Source: Labrenzia sp. THAF82 (GTDB lineage: Bacteria > Pseudomonadota > Alphaproteobacteria > Rhizobiales > Stappiaceae). From it: 64,000 bases of DNA. The position numbers and the translations under genes were made by a program. Below are positions 24,846 through 33,284 of the stretch, in pieces. The number at the start of each line of letters is the position of its first letter. Within the stretch, counting starts at the first letter, position 1. The DNA lies in contig NZ_CP045354.1 of NCBI RefSeq assembly GCF_009363435.1, forward strand, positions 2,942,501 to 3,006,500, given 5' to 3'. The notes under the pieces are model-generated. The model made no database searches and was not told the DNA's origin. It saw only the letters and a list, made by a program, of their open reading frames with translations.

Positions 24846-25730
24846 ATGAGTTCGAAACGGGTCGAGTTCCAAGGCGCAGAAGGCAACAAGCTGGTTGCCG
24901 ATTTTTACGGCGAGGGCCAAGTGCCCGTAGTCATGTTGCATGGCGGCGGGCAGACCCGTCATTCCTGGGACGCAGCTTCAGAACGCATTGCCGGGCTTGG
25001 CCACCCTGTCTATTCAATCGATCAACGTGGCCACGGGGAAAGCAGCTGGGTCGGCAGCGGAAATTATGCGTTCGCTGACTTTGCAAAGGATCTGGCTGCG
25101 GTTACGTCGCAAATCCAAGACAAACACCACGCCAAGCCAGTTGTGGTCGGAGCATCTTTGGGAGGGTTTGCAGGCATGCTCTCCGAGGGGCAGGTAAATC
25201 CAGGAGGGTTGGCGGCACTTGTTCTGGTCGACATTACACCCCGTATTGATATGGGCGGTGTCAGCAAGATCATCGGGTTCATGGGAGACCGAGTTGAACA
25301 GGGGTTTGCCAGCGTCGAAGAAGCTGCGGATGCGATAGCAAGATATCTTCCAAACCGCTCAAGACCCAAGGATTTGTCGGGGCTTTCAAAGAACCTTCGG
25401 CTTCATGATGACGGCCGCTACCGGTGGCATTGGGACCCGGCCTTCCTGAAATCGAAACAGGGGCAGACACCTGACGAAGTGGCTGCGACCCAGGAAGACT
25501 TTTTGACGGCGGCGGGCAACCTTTTGCTGCCTGTGCTGTTGATCAGGGGGCAGAATTCAGAGCTTGTCTCCATGGAACACGTCCAAGAATTTCAGGCTCT
25601 TGTGCCTCATGCTCAATTCTCTGACATCCGCGATGCAGGCCATATGGTTGCAGGAGACAAGAACGACGTCTTTGCGTCCGCCGTTGAGGATTTCCTATTG
25701 ACGCTGAAGGCTGATGCCGAGCCTGTTTGA
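24846..25730 (+). CDS. Alpha/beta-fold hydrolase
   Basis: Second hydrolase of 294 residues with VPVVMLHGGGQTRHSWD, nucleophile elbow GASLGGF near residue 100, acid in LIRGQNSELV and His in DAGHMVAGDKND near 272. It is related to but not a recent duplicate of the preceding gene, since only the motifs match. Epoxide hydrolase or peroxidase-type activities occur in this superfamily; the sequence does not tell which. RBS agagatca precedes ATG 24846. Confidence 0.9.
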   Translation: MSSKRVEFQGAEGNKLVADFYGEGQVPVVMLHGGGQTRHSWDAASERIAGLGHPVYSIDQRGHGESSWVGSGNYAFADFAKDLAAVTSQIQDKHHAKPVVVGASLGGFAGMLSEGQVNPGGLAALVLVDITPRIDMGGVSKIIGFMGDRVEQGFASVEEAADAIARYLPNRSRPKDLSGLSKNLRLHDDGRYRWHWDPAFLKSKQGQTPDEVAATQEDFLTAAGNLLLPVLLIRGQNSELVSMEHVQEFQALVPHAQFSDIRDAGHMVAGDKNDVFASAVEDFLLTLKADAEPV

Positions 25731-25813
25731 TTTCCAGAAGCAAATGAAATCATCACCTTGGCAGGAGTTTCTTCCAAAGTGATTCAGACAGCATCAAAGC
25801 GTTCTGGCTTGCT

Positions 25814-26626
25814 CTAGACCCCCTTGAACACTGGTGCGCGCTTTTCCAGGAATGCGCGGTATCCCTCTTTGTAGTCGGCACTGTCGATGCATGTTTGTGC
25901 GTCTTGGAGTGCAGTTTGAAGGTCACGCGTTTCCTCCGGACGATTGAGCAAGGCAATCGCGCCTTTGGCGGCCTTTAGCGACAAAGGGGCATTGGCACAC
26001 AAACTGTCCGTCAGCTTCGAGATGCGTTCATCAAGACTTCCATCTTCAACCATTTCATTGATCAGGCCGATCTGGAGCGCTCTTTCAGCGGATATGCGTT
26101 CACCGGTGAAAAGCAATTGCTTGGCGTTGGATGCAGATATGGCTTCAAGAAGATCTCCCAGCGCTTCCGGCGGATAGGCCAGGCCCAACTTGGCTGCGGG
26201 AATGCCAAAAAAAGCAGAGCGCGATGCCAAACGAAGATCACAGGCGAGGGCAACGCCCAGGCCGCCGCCCAGACACGGCCCTTCGATCGCTGCGACAACG
26301 GGAATATCCAGCGCCTTCAATGCTTTAAAGGCTGCCACGTTGATGTTGTCGTAGTGTTTGGCGGCCTCTGGCGTTGACCTGATGGCCTCGAATTCCGAAA
26401 TATCTGCGCCGGCACAAAAATCTCTTCCACCTGCACCTTTGACGACGCACACCCGAATGTCGGGACTTTCGGCAAGTTCTGCCAATAGCTCGGGGATCCT
26501 GCTCCAGGCCGCCAGGGGAAGTGCGTTCTTGCGGTCGGGTGCGTTTATGAGGAGTTCAGCAACGTGCCCGCGCACAACCAAAAGCGGATTGTCGGATTGA
26601 GTTGGTTTTGCGGAATTGTCTGGCAT
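25814..26626 (-). CDS. Crotonase-fold (enoyl-CoA hydratase-like) protein lacking both catalytic glutamates
   Basis: About 270 residues of the crotonase superfamily, which acts on acyl-CoA thioesters. The oxyanion-hole region is GRDFCAGADISEF near residue 62 and AIEGPCLGGGLGVALACDLR near 105. In classical hydratase the two catalytic glutamates fall in GGGCEL and QPEI; the aligned positions here read GGGLGV and IPAAKLG, so both are replaced. It may be an isomerase, a decarboxylase or another crotonase reaction. ATG 26626 has ggag just upstream. It diverges from cysE. Confidence 0.88.
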   Translation of the reverse strand: MPDNSAKPTQSDNPLLVVRGHVAELLINAPDRKNALPLAAWSRIPELLAELAESPDIRVCVVKGAGGRDFCAGADISEFEAIRSTPEAAKHYDNINVAAFKALKALDIPVVAAIEGPCLGGGLGVALACDLRLASRSAFFGIPAAKLGLAYPPEALGDLLEAISASNAKQLLFTGERISAERALQIGLINEMVEDGSLDERISKLTDSLCANAPLSLKAAKGAIALLNRPEETRDLQTALQDAQTCIDSADYKEGYRAFLEKRAPVFKGV

Positions 26627-26705
26627 TGGCACTCCAATAGACATGGCAGATCGAACCGGTGACCGGAAATTGAATTAATTCCAGGTTCATAAAAGGGTTT
26701 CATAT

Positions 26706-26715
26706 CTGATATCAG
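26706..26715. promoter_or_regulatory. Short palindrome in the divergent spacer before cysE
   Basis: CTGATATCAG is a perfect 10-bp palindrome about 90 bp before the cysE start and 80 bp before the crotonase start. It could be an operator serving either gene; evidence is structural only. Confidence 0.25.
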
Positions 26716-26805
26716 GAAGTTTCATTTGGGAATATCAGTCGTCAGTCCTATTTTAGAACTTCAGCCGCAAGGCACCGTAATGACGGCTTGAAAAGGAGAC
26801 AGGCC

Positions 26806-27630
26806 ATGTCGGCACCGATCAGCAAGTCCGGCTTGAAACAAGTTCCGACCCACGATCCGGTCTGGCAGCAATTGCGAGACGAAGCTCAGGCGATGGTTAC
26901 AGCGGAGCCCGCTCTATCGTCCTTTGTGTATGAGACCGTTCTAAATCATGACAGCCTGGAAGAGGCTGTTCTTCACCGGCTTGGCGACCGGCTTGGTCGG
27001 GATATCGTTTCTGCTTCCCTCATTCGGCAGACCTATCTGGAAGCGCTCGCGGACGAACCGGAACTCGCCAAGATCTTCCGGGTGGATATCGTTGCGGTGT
27101 TCGATCGCGATCCTGCATGTTTCCGCTATCTGGAGCCCGTGCTCTATTTCAAGGGCTTTCACGGGCTGCAGACACACAGACTTGCCAACTGGCTGTGGCG
27201 CAAGGGGCGTCGGGATTTTGCTCTTTATCTGCAAAGTCGCGCATCAGAAGTCTTTCAGATTGACATTCATCCGGCAGTTCCGGTCGGACGCGGGATTTTC
27301 ATCGACCATGGCACTGGCATCGTTGTTGGTGGCACTGCAGTGATCGGAGATGATGTCTCTATTTTGCAGGGTGTTACGCTCGGCGGTACAGGAAAAGAAG
27401 GCGGCGATCGTCATCCCAAAATTCGCCACGGCGTTCTTTTGGGAGCAGGGGCCAAAGTCCTCGGCAACCTGGAGATAGGTCACTGCTCGCGTATCGCGTC
27501 GGGATCCGTCGTCCTGTCAGACGTGCCACCGAATACCACTGTCGCGGGTGTGCCGGCCAAGATTGTCGGTAAAGCCGGGTGTCCCGAGCCAGCCCGCAGC
27601 ATGAATCAGTTGCTGAGCGAGGGCTCTTGA
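26806..27630 (+). CDS. cysE: Serine O-acetyltransferase
   Basis: First committed step of cysteine synthesis: acetyl-CoA and L-serine to O-acetylserine, in the cytoplasm. 274 residues. The N-terminal helical SATase domain (DPVWQQLRDEAQAMVTAEPA) is followed by the left-handed beta-helix with hexapeptide repeats, including FIDHGTGIVVGG, GVTLGGTGKEGGDRHPKI and GAKVLGNLEIG. The catalytic His and the glycine-rich loop are present. ATG 26806 follows ggagacagg. Followed by a DUF3126 gene. Confidence 0.95.
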   Translation: MSAPISKSGLKQVPTHDPVWQQLRDEAQAMVTAEPALSSFVYETVLNHDSLEEAVLHRLGDRLGRDIVSASLIRQTYLEALADEPELAKIFRVDIVAVFDRDPACFRYLEPVLYFKGFHGLQTHRLANWLWRKGRRDFALYLQSRASEVFQIDIHPAVPVGRGIFIDHGTGIVVGGTAVIGDDVSILQGVTLGGTGKEGGDRHPKIRHGVLLGAGAKVLGNLEIGHCSRIASGSVVLSDVPPNTTVAGVPAKIVGKAGCPEPARSMNQLLSEGS

Positions 27631-27763
27631 TAAAGGGTGTTCATTTTTTGGCATTCTTCGATCAGGAAGACGGGGATAGCGGGCGGAATTCCTTTTGTAT
27701 TTCCGCCCTGTCCTGTAGGGTCCGCGCCAGATATTTTTTCCAAAGTACCAACAGGAGAGCCCT

Positions 27764-27979
27764 GTGAAGCCCGACGAAATCCGCAAGATTGAAGCTTATC
27801 TGCAATCGAAATTTGAACTGGCAAGCCTTCAGGTTCGTGCACGTCCGCGAAAGGACGATAGCGCTGAAGTCTATATCGGCGAGGAGTTCATCGGCGTGAT
27901 TTTCAGGGACGATGAAGATGAGGACCTGAGCTGGAATTTCCAGATGGCGATCCTGGAAATCGACCTGGAAGATGTCTGA
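27764..27979 (+). CDS. DUF3126 family protein
   Basis: 71-residue acidic protein starting at GTG 27764 with aggagag upstream. It matches the small alphaproteobacterial DUF3126 family (KPDEIRKIEAYLQSKFELAS and YIGEEFIGVIFRDDEDEDLS). The family's function is unknown and no catalytic motif is visible. The position downstream of cysE, followed by a terminator, suggests shared transcription. Confidence 0.88.
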   Translation: MKPDEIRKIEAYLQSKFELASLQVRARPRKDDSAEVYIGEEFIGVIFRDDEDEDLSWNFQMAILEIDLEDV

Positions 27980-28006
27980 GATCGCTTGATCAGAACACGA
28001 CCTGTC

Positions 28007-28041
28007 AAAAGGCGGCATCCTGAGGGATTGTCGCCTTTTTT
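28007..28041 (+). terminator. Rho-independent terminator after the DUF3126 gene
   Basis: AAAAGGCG (28007-28014) pairs with CGCCTTTT (28032-28039), the stem running into a T-run; inner bases extend the stem imperfectly. It separates this unit from the convergent gene ending at 28067. Confidence 0.8.
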
Positions 28042-28066
28042 GTTTCAATGCGCCGGTTGCTATCGG

Positions 28067-28828
28067 TTATCGGGCTTTGAAGCTATCGATTTTCAAAAGC
28101 ACGGCTCGGTCAAGACGTCGCCAGTCTGACAAGAGAGACCTGTCAAACGAATACCGCAGGTCAAGCCCGGAGGAGAACTGTACCGCGCGGTGGCAGGTGG
28201 CCTTCGAAGTTGAGCTTTGCTGGCGGCATCTGGCGATAAATCCGTTTTGTTTTGAAGGGTCATAGACGATCATGTCTGACCGCTTGCCACCTAGGCGGGA
28301 CAGGTTGAGAAGTTTGAGGCCTCCTGGGCCGGACAGTTCACCACCCCGCGCAAGTCGTCTGTAAAACGGATCCAGTCGCGCACGCAGACTTTCGCGGCCT
28401 GGATTGTGTTCAAGCTCGATCCGGATCATCTCGTCACCCAAGAGGCTGCTTCCGCTGGTATGCGGCCCCAGACCGGGCCATGTCATTGCAAGCCGGACAT
28501 AATTGGACGACGAAGGCTGTTCGAGCAGGTTTCTGCGTTGACTGATCACGTAATCAGGAGGGACTACGAACCCGGTTGGTCCAATGGCTATCTGGATCGG
28601 TTCAGCAGGAATGCTTCCCATCATATGCAAGTGATCTGCCCAAAAGCGGACACGTTCAAAGATATAGGCTGCAGCCAAAAGACAAATGGCCACAGACAGG
28701 TAGGTGAATATGCGTGAGCGGTTGCCAATGGGCTCTGGCAGCGTAACTGGGATCAACGGCCCAACTCCGCGAGGCGCATTGCACTGATCTGGCACACAAT
28801 GTCCCGAAGCGAAACAATTGTCCCGCAA
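28067..28828 (-). CDS. Hypothetical membrane-anchored protein
   Basis: 253 residues, not recognised. One hydrophobic helix near residues 40-58 (IFTYLSVAICLLAAAYIFER) is followed by a soluble domain of about 190 residues with FVVPPDYVISQRRN and MIVYDPSKQNGFIARC; this part probably faces the periplasm. The start is unclear: the frame opens at TTG 28828, with GTG 28795 and TTG 28756 (GGAG upstream) as alternatives. It diverges from the small membrane protein at 28964. Confidence 0.7.
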   Translation of the reverse strand: MRDNCFASGHCVPDQCNAPRGVGPLIPVTLPEPIGNRSRIFTYLSVAICLLAAAYIFERVRFWADHLHMMGSIPAEPIQIAIGPTGFVVPPDYVISQRRNLLEQPSSSNYVRLAMTWPGLGPHTSGSSLLGDEMIRIELEHNPGRESLRARLDPFYRRLARGGELSGPGGLKLLNLSRLGGKRSDMIVYDPSKQNGFIARCRQQSSTSKATCHRAVQFSSGLDLRYSFDRSLLSDWRRLDRAVLLKIDSFKAR

Positions 28829-28963
28829 TAGGAATGGTGAGGGACCGGCATGGCCGGCCGATTTTCAGGGTTTTCGCCCATTCGGCTTTCCGGCACGGTG
28901 TTTGCACTTGACCGTTTAGTATTTCTTAATCACTTTCCTGCCTGGAAGGTTAACAAGGGGTTA

Positions 28964-29293
28964 ATGGGCGTGTTGTTGGACCTACTTCTCGTTGGATACA
29001 TCGCGAGTGCCGGCTTTGTGGCGGCAGGAGTCCTCGGCAGTCTTTACCAGCTTGTCACCAAAGAGCCCCCGAAGTTCAACTTCGGCGGAGAAGGGTTTTT
29101 GAGCTTTCTGACCGGCATTACTCTTTGTGTGTTTGCCGGACCCTTCATCATCATGCGAAACGCCATCCGCGGACGCAGAATTGAGAAACGTCCACTGGGC
29201 TGGCTTGTGGCTTCGTCAACGATTGCAGGCATGTGGAGTGTCTGTTCGGGTGTGATGGTGATGAATGTCGCGCTCATTGTGGCTGGGTTCTAA
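28964..29293 (+). CDS. Small conserved membrane protein
   Basis: 109 residues with three hydrophobic helices: [20 protein letters not shown] at the start, [20 protein letters not shown] in the middle, and a C-terminal helix around [20 protein letters not shown] 28964 follows aagggg. It resembles uncharacterised small membrane proteins of Hyphomicrobiales; function unknown. It is followed by the carbonic anhydrase-like gene after 5 bp, so they are co-transcribed. Confidence 0.78.
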   Translation: MGVLLDLLLVGYIASAGFVAAGVLGSLYQLVTKEPPKFNFGGEGFLSFLTGITLCVFAGPFIIMRNAIRGRRIEKRPLGWLVASSTIAGMWSVCSGVMVMNVALIVAGF

Positions 29294-29298
29294 GACTG

Positions 29299-29826
29299 AT
29301 GACCCTCTACGCACTCGAAGGACGTGTTCCCAGTTTTCCTGAAAGCGAAGCTTATTGGGTGGCTCCAAGTGCAGTCCTGATTGGGGACATTCGTCTTTCA
29401 GAAGAGGCGAGCGTCTGGTTCGGCGCCATCTTGCGCGGCGACAATGAGCCGATCAGCGTTGGTGAAAGATCAAACGTGCAGGACGGGTGCGTTTTCCATA
29501 CGGATATGGGGTTCCCGCTGACAGTTGGAGCTGACTGTACTATCGGCCACAATGCGATCCTGCATGGCTGCACGATCAAGGACAATTCCCTGATCGGTAT
29601 GGGAGCCACTGTACTGAATGGTGCCGTCATCGGGTCCAATTGCATCATAGGAGCGAATGCTCTCATAGGTGAGGGCAAGGTGATCCCTGACAACTCGCTC
29701 GTGGTTGGAATTCCGGGGAAAGTCGTTCGCGAACTTCCACCGGAAGCAGCTGCGGACATAACCAAGTCCGCTGAAGGCTATGTCCGCAATTGGCAACGGT
29801 TCAAGGCGGGCCTTTCCGAGACCTGA
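29299..29826 (+). CDS. Gamma-carbonic anhydrase family protein
   Basis: 175-residue left-handed beta-helix protein. Metal-ligand histidines are seen in [16 protein letters not shown] and LHGCTI; the N-terminal block [20 protein letters not shown] is typical of the YrdA/PaaY/CamH subgroup. ATG 29299 fits the family start. Carbonic anhydrase activity is not certain for this subgroup. Downstream lies an unusual pair of hairpins. Confidence 0.9.
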   Translation: MTLYALEGRVPSFPESEAYWVAPSAVLIGDIRLSEEASVWFGAILRGDNEPISVGERSNVQDGCVFHTDMGFPLTVGADCTIGHNAILHGCTIKDNSLIGMGATVLNGAVIGSNCIIGANALIGEGKVIPDNSLVVGIPGKVVRELPPEAAADITKSAEGYVRNWQRFKAGLSET

Positions 29827-29876
29827 TTCACGGTTTCTGGTTTCCGGTACATCTTTATCCCGACCGTAAAAGGAAC

Positions 29877-29909
29877 GGGAACCGGCCTGCGGGGGGCGGG
29901 CCGGTTCCC
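29877..29909. terminator. Strong G/C hairpin between convergent genes
   Basis: GGGAACCGGCC (29877-29887) and GGCCGGTTCCC (29899-29909), an 11-bp perfect stem with an 11-base loop, 50 bp after the carbonic anhydrase-like gene. It has no T-run. It could act as a transcript end stabiliser for both converging genes. Confidence 0.55.
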
Positions 29910-29911
29910 TG

Positions 29912-29957
29912 GATCCGGTCGTGGTAGGGATGGGGAGGGTGGGGACGCGACCGGATC
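29912..29957. repeat. Second hairpin with a G-quadruplex motif in its loop
   Basis: GATCCGGTCG (29912-29921) pairs perfectly with CGACCGGATC (29948-29957). The 26-base loop contains GGGATGGGGAGGGTGGGG (29927-29944), four G-runs with loops of 2, 1 and 1 bases, a textbook quadruplex pattern on the plus strand. Confidence 0.6.
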
Positions 29958-30033
29958 GTCCAAGTAGGCGCAACGTCAAATGCAGCGCCAATCCCAATCC
30001 TTGCGGTCTCCTGCTGTTGCAGGGCTGACCGTG

Positions 30034-30648
30034 TTACCTGGAGACGCTGCTGACAGTTGTCACACGCGTATCCGCTATGCCTGTCCAGGCTACAGGTGAG
30101 CTGGCGGACTGACGTTTGATGTAGCGATAAGGCGTCGAGTACCAGGGCAACACCGCTTCGATCTGATTGTCGAGGATCATGTCCCCATGATCCGTCCGGA
30201 CCGTCAGGACAGCATGACCAGAGTTCTGAACGTCTTTCGCGACCGTGATCAGAAGAGCGCTCTTGGGCCAACCGGCCTCCATCAGCACGCGTTGCTTTTC
30301 CAGAACGTATTCTTCGCAGTCTCCGTAACCGTTGACCGGATAGGACCAATGCTCTTCCTTGCCGAAGAGATCGTTGTCCGTCATCGGTTTCACTCTGCGG
30401 TTGACCTCGGCGTTGACGGCAATGAGTTGCTGCCAGAGCTCTTCATTGAGCTGTACGACGACAGGGTCATAGCTTTCACGAGGACAGGCCCAGCCATTGT
30501 CCTGACAAAACTGTTTGTGTCCGATCGGCGCTTTCACGGACTTCTTCATGTCCATGAACCGGCCGGGATCAGCGTTTGCAGAGGTCCCAGCTGCAAATGC
30601 GCTCATCAACAAAGTAGAGGTGAACAAGATATTCCGAAGTAATTTCAT
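30034..30648 (-). CDS. Transglutaminase-like cysteine peptidase (BTLCP family)
   Basis: Exported protein of 204 residues. ATG 30648 begins a signal peptide (MKLLRNILFTSTLLMSAFAA) and has gggaggg upstream. The catalytic triad is visible: Cys in YGDCEEYVLEKQRVL, His in SGHAVLTVRTD and Asp in MILDNQ. BTLCP members are periplasmic; the best known, LapG, cleaves an adhesin under c-di-GMP control, but no LapD or adhesin gene is nearby and the LapG role is not implied. Confidence 0.88.
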   Translation of the reverse strand: MKLLRNILFTSTLLMSAFAAGTSANADPGRFMDMKKSVKAPIGHKQFCQDNGWACPRESYDPVVVQLNEELWQQLIAVNAEVNRRVKPMTDNDLFGKEEHWSYPVNGYGDCEEYVLEKQRVLMEAGWPKSALLITVAKDVQNSGHAVLTVRTDHGDMILDNQIEAVLPWYSTPYRYIKRQSASSPVAWTGIADTRVTTVSSVSR

Positions 30649-31053
30649 CGTAACGCCCTCCCCAAGGCTGACGCAACGATGACCCAATGCTTTTTACTTC
30701 GAGAAAATTGTCAAAGTAAAAAGCTAAATGTATTTGATGATTGTTTGAGTTTGTTTTTATTATTATTTGAGCTTTATTTAAATAAAACTTGATTCAAAAT
30801 TAGCTAAAATTGTATCTAAGTCCTGCAAGTCATTGTGAAAGAGATGTTTTTGGTTGCAGCAGCAGGGAGCTTTCTTTCAAGCGGCCGGCGGCAAAACAGT
30901 GCCACGAGAGTTGAAAGCAGCGCCAACGGCGCGATCCACGACCCCAAAAAAAGTCAAAAAAACTTGCAACAAACGACCAGGCTTTGGCCGAAGAGCAAAA
31001 AACCGCGCTCAAATGAGCGCGGTCTCAATGACTTGCAAAGAAGATTTGGAGGA
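30649..31053. other. Intergenic region, A/T-rich, with the PilZ-gene terminator
   Basis: About 405 bp. The part from 30700 to 30830 is strongly A/T-rich and probably carries the promoter of the BTLCP gene. The other end holds the terminator at 30996-31023. No coding frame here has a plausible ribosome-binding site. Confidence 0.5.
30996..31023 (-). terminator. Rho-independent terminator of the PilZ gene
   Basis: ACCGCGCTCA (31002-31011) and TGAGCGCGGT (31014-31023) form a perfect 10-bp stem with a two-base spacer. On the minus strand it is followed by six T residues (six A at 30997-31002 on the plus strand). It lies 31 bp after the stop at 31054. Confidence 0.88.
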
Positions 31054-31689
31054 TCAGTTCTCTTCGGGAGCCGAGATGTGATGTTCGAGCAGTTCACGGC
31101 TTTGAACCGCCGCGAACTCAACCGCGATTCCACCTTCGATCTTGCGAACCACGCGCGCGTACATTTTGCCAAGCGTGATGCCATCACCCATTTCCGGCAG
31201 AATATCAGTGGCAATCGCCGCACCCGACAAAGAAACGTCGATAATGCGGCAGACATGCTCGGAGCCGTCCGGGAGAATCATCTTTGTCATTGGGTTCTTG
31301 GGAACGAACCGATCGTGGCGACGATCTTCGGGAAGGTTCAATTCGTCTCTGTTGGCAAGCCAGGTCAAGACGTTGGCAATCTTGTCGCGTTTTCGGACAG
31401 TGTTTCGCAACTCGACCGCAAATCCGCCGTCGATCAGTCGGGAAATGCGACCTTCGACACGGCTCAAATGATCGAGATATGCAACGACGCGCTCACCGAC
31501 CTGGCCGGTCACCGGCGTAATCATGGCAAGACCGCCCGGGGACATATCAATGACCTGACACGGATACTCGCGTCGATCCTCGAGCATAAACCGGCCAAGA
31601 ATGTTTACCTGAACCCGTTGATGTCGCCGGCGATCAGTGACTTGAAGCGATTTGCTTCCTTCTGTAGCTGTTGCCAATCCGGCGGTCAT
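31054..31689 (-). CDS. Tandem PilZ-domain protein, probable c-di-GMP receptor
   Basis: 211 residues with two PilZ domains. Domain 1 (about residues 20-100) has RRHQR and DMSPGG; domain 2 (about 120-205) has RRHDR and DVSLSG. These are the RxxxR and (D/N)xSxxG motifs that bind c-di-GMP, and they are intact in both copies. No signal peptide or membrane segment is present. ATG 31689 (MTAGLATATEGSK) is preferred over a TTG nine codons earlier. A terminator follows directly. Confidence 0.9.
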   Translation of the reverse strand: MTAGLATATEGSKSLQVTDRRRHQRVQVNILGRFMLEDRREYPCQVIDMSPGGLAMITPVTGQVGERVVAYLDHLSRVEGRISRLIDGGFAVELRNTVRKRDKIANVLTWLANRDELNLPEDRRHDRFVPKNPMTKMILPDGSEHVCRIIDVSLSGAAIATDILPEMGDGITLGKMYARVVRKIEGGIAVEFAAVQSRELLEHHISAPEEN

Positions 31690-32038
31690 GCCTGCTCTAT
31701 CCAAATCCGCGCGCAAATCGCGTTTCCCCGGCCAGGGATGCGATTCAAAAGACGTGTTTGAATCACTTTAGGCAGCTGGGGTTAACGATGTGTAAGAGTG
31801 TACCCCACAAGACGCGCAGATCTAGGGCTAGGAGTGACTAAATTGTTTTCATTTGGCAGTTTGGGGCAAAATTTCGCGTAAAACGAGCTTTGACAGTCAT
31901 TTCCATCGTGGATGAACAAGTCTCAGGCACGGCGAGTCGCAAAGAACATGGGAAACGGTCAGCGCGGATAGGTCTTGCCGAATTTCAAAGGCAACTGCCG
32001 CCGGTGGCGATTTGATGGACCGGCGGCATTCAGTTTGG
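31690..32038. other. Intergenic region upstream of the PilZ gene
   Basis: 349 bp. Near its right end TGCCGCCGGT (31996-32005) and ACCGGCGGCA (32019-32028) form a 10-bp perfect stem just after the PAS gene stop, probably its transcript end, though T residues are few. Nothing else coding is seen. Confidence 0.5.
31996..32028 (-). terminator. Hairpin after the PAS-domain gene
   Basis: Ten-base perfect inverted repeat with a 13-base loop, 11 bp downstream of the PAS gene stop on the minus strand. No clear T-run, so the terminator call is moderate. Confidence 0.45.
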
Positions 32039-32683
32039 TCAGGACTTTCCGCCCGAATAGACAGTCAGATGACCGACTTTCTTTTCGGCACCCTTGGGCA
32101 AGGGCGGTGTCGGCATGGACATGCCTTCAGCGGTAAAGCGCGGAACGATCGGATTGAGAGCAGCCGGTGCATCGACGAAATAGGGACGCTCATCCGGCCA
32201 CACCAGGCGCAGGCTGCTGATGGATTGTTTCAGGATCGGGTGCAGACCGATCCAATAAGGTTTTTCCATCGGAGTACAGCTGCCAAGAATTCGAATGCGT
32301 CCCTCGCCGGGCACATTCAATGGCACCAGCAGCATTTCCATCTGGAGAATTTGATCGCGTTCAGTGTGTCCGTTTATGCCGATAACGGCTGCTGCGGCGT
32401 CTTCTGTGATCGCCGCAATCAGGCTTTCCAAGGCTTCCCGGTCCTTGTCGTTCCAGCCTCGCAGAAAGTTGCGCCCTTTCAGCTCACGGCAATGCGCAGA
32501 ACACAATCGGGTGCCGGCCAGACGATACCGCACGTCCCTAGGACCGTTTGTTTCTAGAATAAATGTGTCGCCCAACAGCCCGCGAATTTCACCGGGATCA
32601 ACTTCGCTGCGGTTCGGGGCAGGGCGGGCGCCGCGCAGGTTGTCCCAATACGAATAAAGAGTTTGCGTCACGCCGTGTTTCAT
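32039..32683 (-). CDS. PAS_5 domain protein
   Basis: 214 residues. The N-terminal 150 residues match the alphaproteobacterial PAS_5 family (LYSYWDNLRGARPAPNRSEV, then DTFILETNGPRDVRYRLAGT and RLCSAHCRELKGRNFL). This family often consists of a single PAS fold with no output domain, as here; the C-terminal tail is Pro-rich and without motif. The ligand and partner are not known. Confidence 0.85.
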   Translation of the reverse strand: MKHGVTQTLYSYWDNLRGARPAPNRSEVDPGEIRGLLGDTFILETNGPRDVRYRLAGTRLCSAHCRELKGRNFLRGWNDKDREALESLIAAITEDAAAAVIGINGHTERDQILQMEMLLVPLNVPGEGRIRILGSCTPMEKPYWIGLHPILKQSISSLRLVWPDERPYFVDAPAALNPIVPRFTAEGMSMPTPPLPKGAEKKVGHLTVYSGGKS

Positions 32684-33010
32684 CTGGTATCGCCTCTATG
32701 CCGATTTGGTCCCGTTGTTTCGTCTCAAGACAGCTCTTGTTTCAAAACGGGACGTTTTTCGTTTCCCTGTGAGTGTTTGCTCCCTACGAAGCAGGGCGCA
32801 TGCCAAGTTGAGAGGCGATTGGGTGTCGTTAGGTCGGCCAATTTCCGGCCGTCGGCATCGCCGATGGCAGAAATTAAGGTTAATGATCGGTAAAGCTTGT
32901 TTTTCGAGGTGCGGGCTGGCAGCTTAACGATCAGTTCACGGTGATGACGGGTGGGAGGAGCCTGTTGTCAGAACACTTGGCAGCGAACCGAAGAAAAGAG
33001 CTGAAAATGC

Positions 33011-33138
33011 CACTTCGGATTAATTGCGCCGGCGAAGTGAACCATAGTCCTTGACGGAGCGTTGTGGGGACGCGACCGGCTTCAGGGGGGCGTTACGAAG
33101 CGTCGGTTGTCGTCTGCGACAGCCGGCGCTTTGTTTTT
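33011..33138 (+). ncRNA. Candidate small RNA or long leader upstream of the rhomboid gene
   Basis: A first stem CACTTCG (33011-33017) with CGAAGTG (33033-33039) is followed about 60 bases later by a strong terminator-like hairpin with a T-run, yet no open frame with a ribosome site precedes it on this strand. This is the expected layout of an independent small RNA, or of a leader that attenuates the rhomboid gene 147 bp downstream. The 5' end is not defined. I do not recognise a known RNA family. Confidence 0.3.
33098..33138 (+). terminator. Rho-independent terminator without an upstream gene
   Basis: AAGCGTCGGTTGTCG (33098-33112) pairs over all 15 positions with CGACAGCCGGCGCTT (33117-33131), two pairs being G-U, around the tetraloop TCTG. 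It is followed by a T-rich tail (TGTTTTT). Confidence 0.7.
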
Positions 33139-33284
33139 CTGCGGCAGCTTCTGACAGGAGCGAAAGTCGCTTCCGATCTCTCTCTGGAATTCACCATGTC
33201 ACACAATGCAGGGCGCGCAGATGAATGCTGCACTTGTTTTGTTGTTGTTCTGGCTTAGAAGAGAGATGGAAAGGCTGAAGGTTG

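Larger units (their letters stand above)
32684..33284. other. Long intergenic region with structured RNA candidates
   Basis: About 600 bp between the divergent PAS gene and the rhomboid gene. Stretches with frames open on the plus strand lack ribosome-binding sites. It holds a 7-bp hairpin (33011-33039), an intrinsic terminator-like hairpin (33098-33138) and the two genes' promoters. Confidence 0.5.

Noticed and set aside
29940..33079. The same 15-mer (TGGGGACGCGACCGG) at 29940-29954 and 33065-33079
   Set aside because: An exact 15-base match between two places in 64 kb is expected about once or twice by chance, and flanking bases do not match, so I do not call a repeat family.
33064..33258. 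65-codon plus-strand frame in the spacer before the rhomboid gene
   Set aside because: It runs through the terminator-like hairpin and has no good ribosome site or sensible composition.
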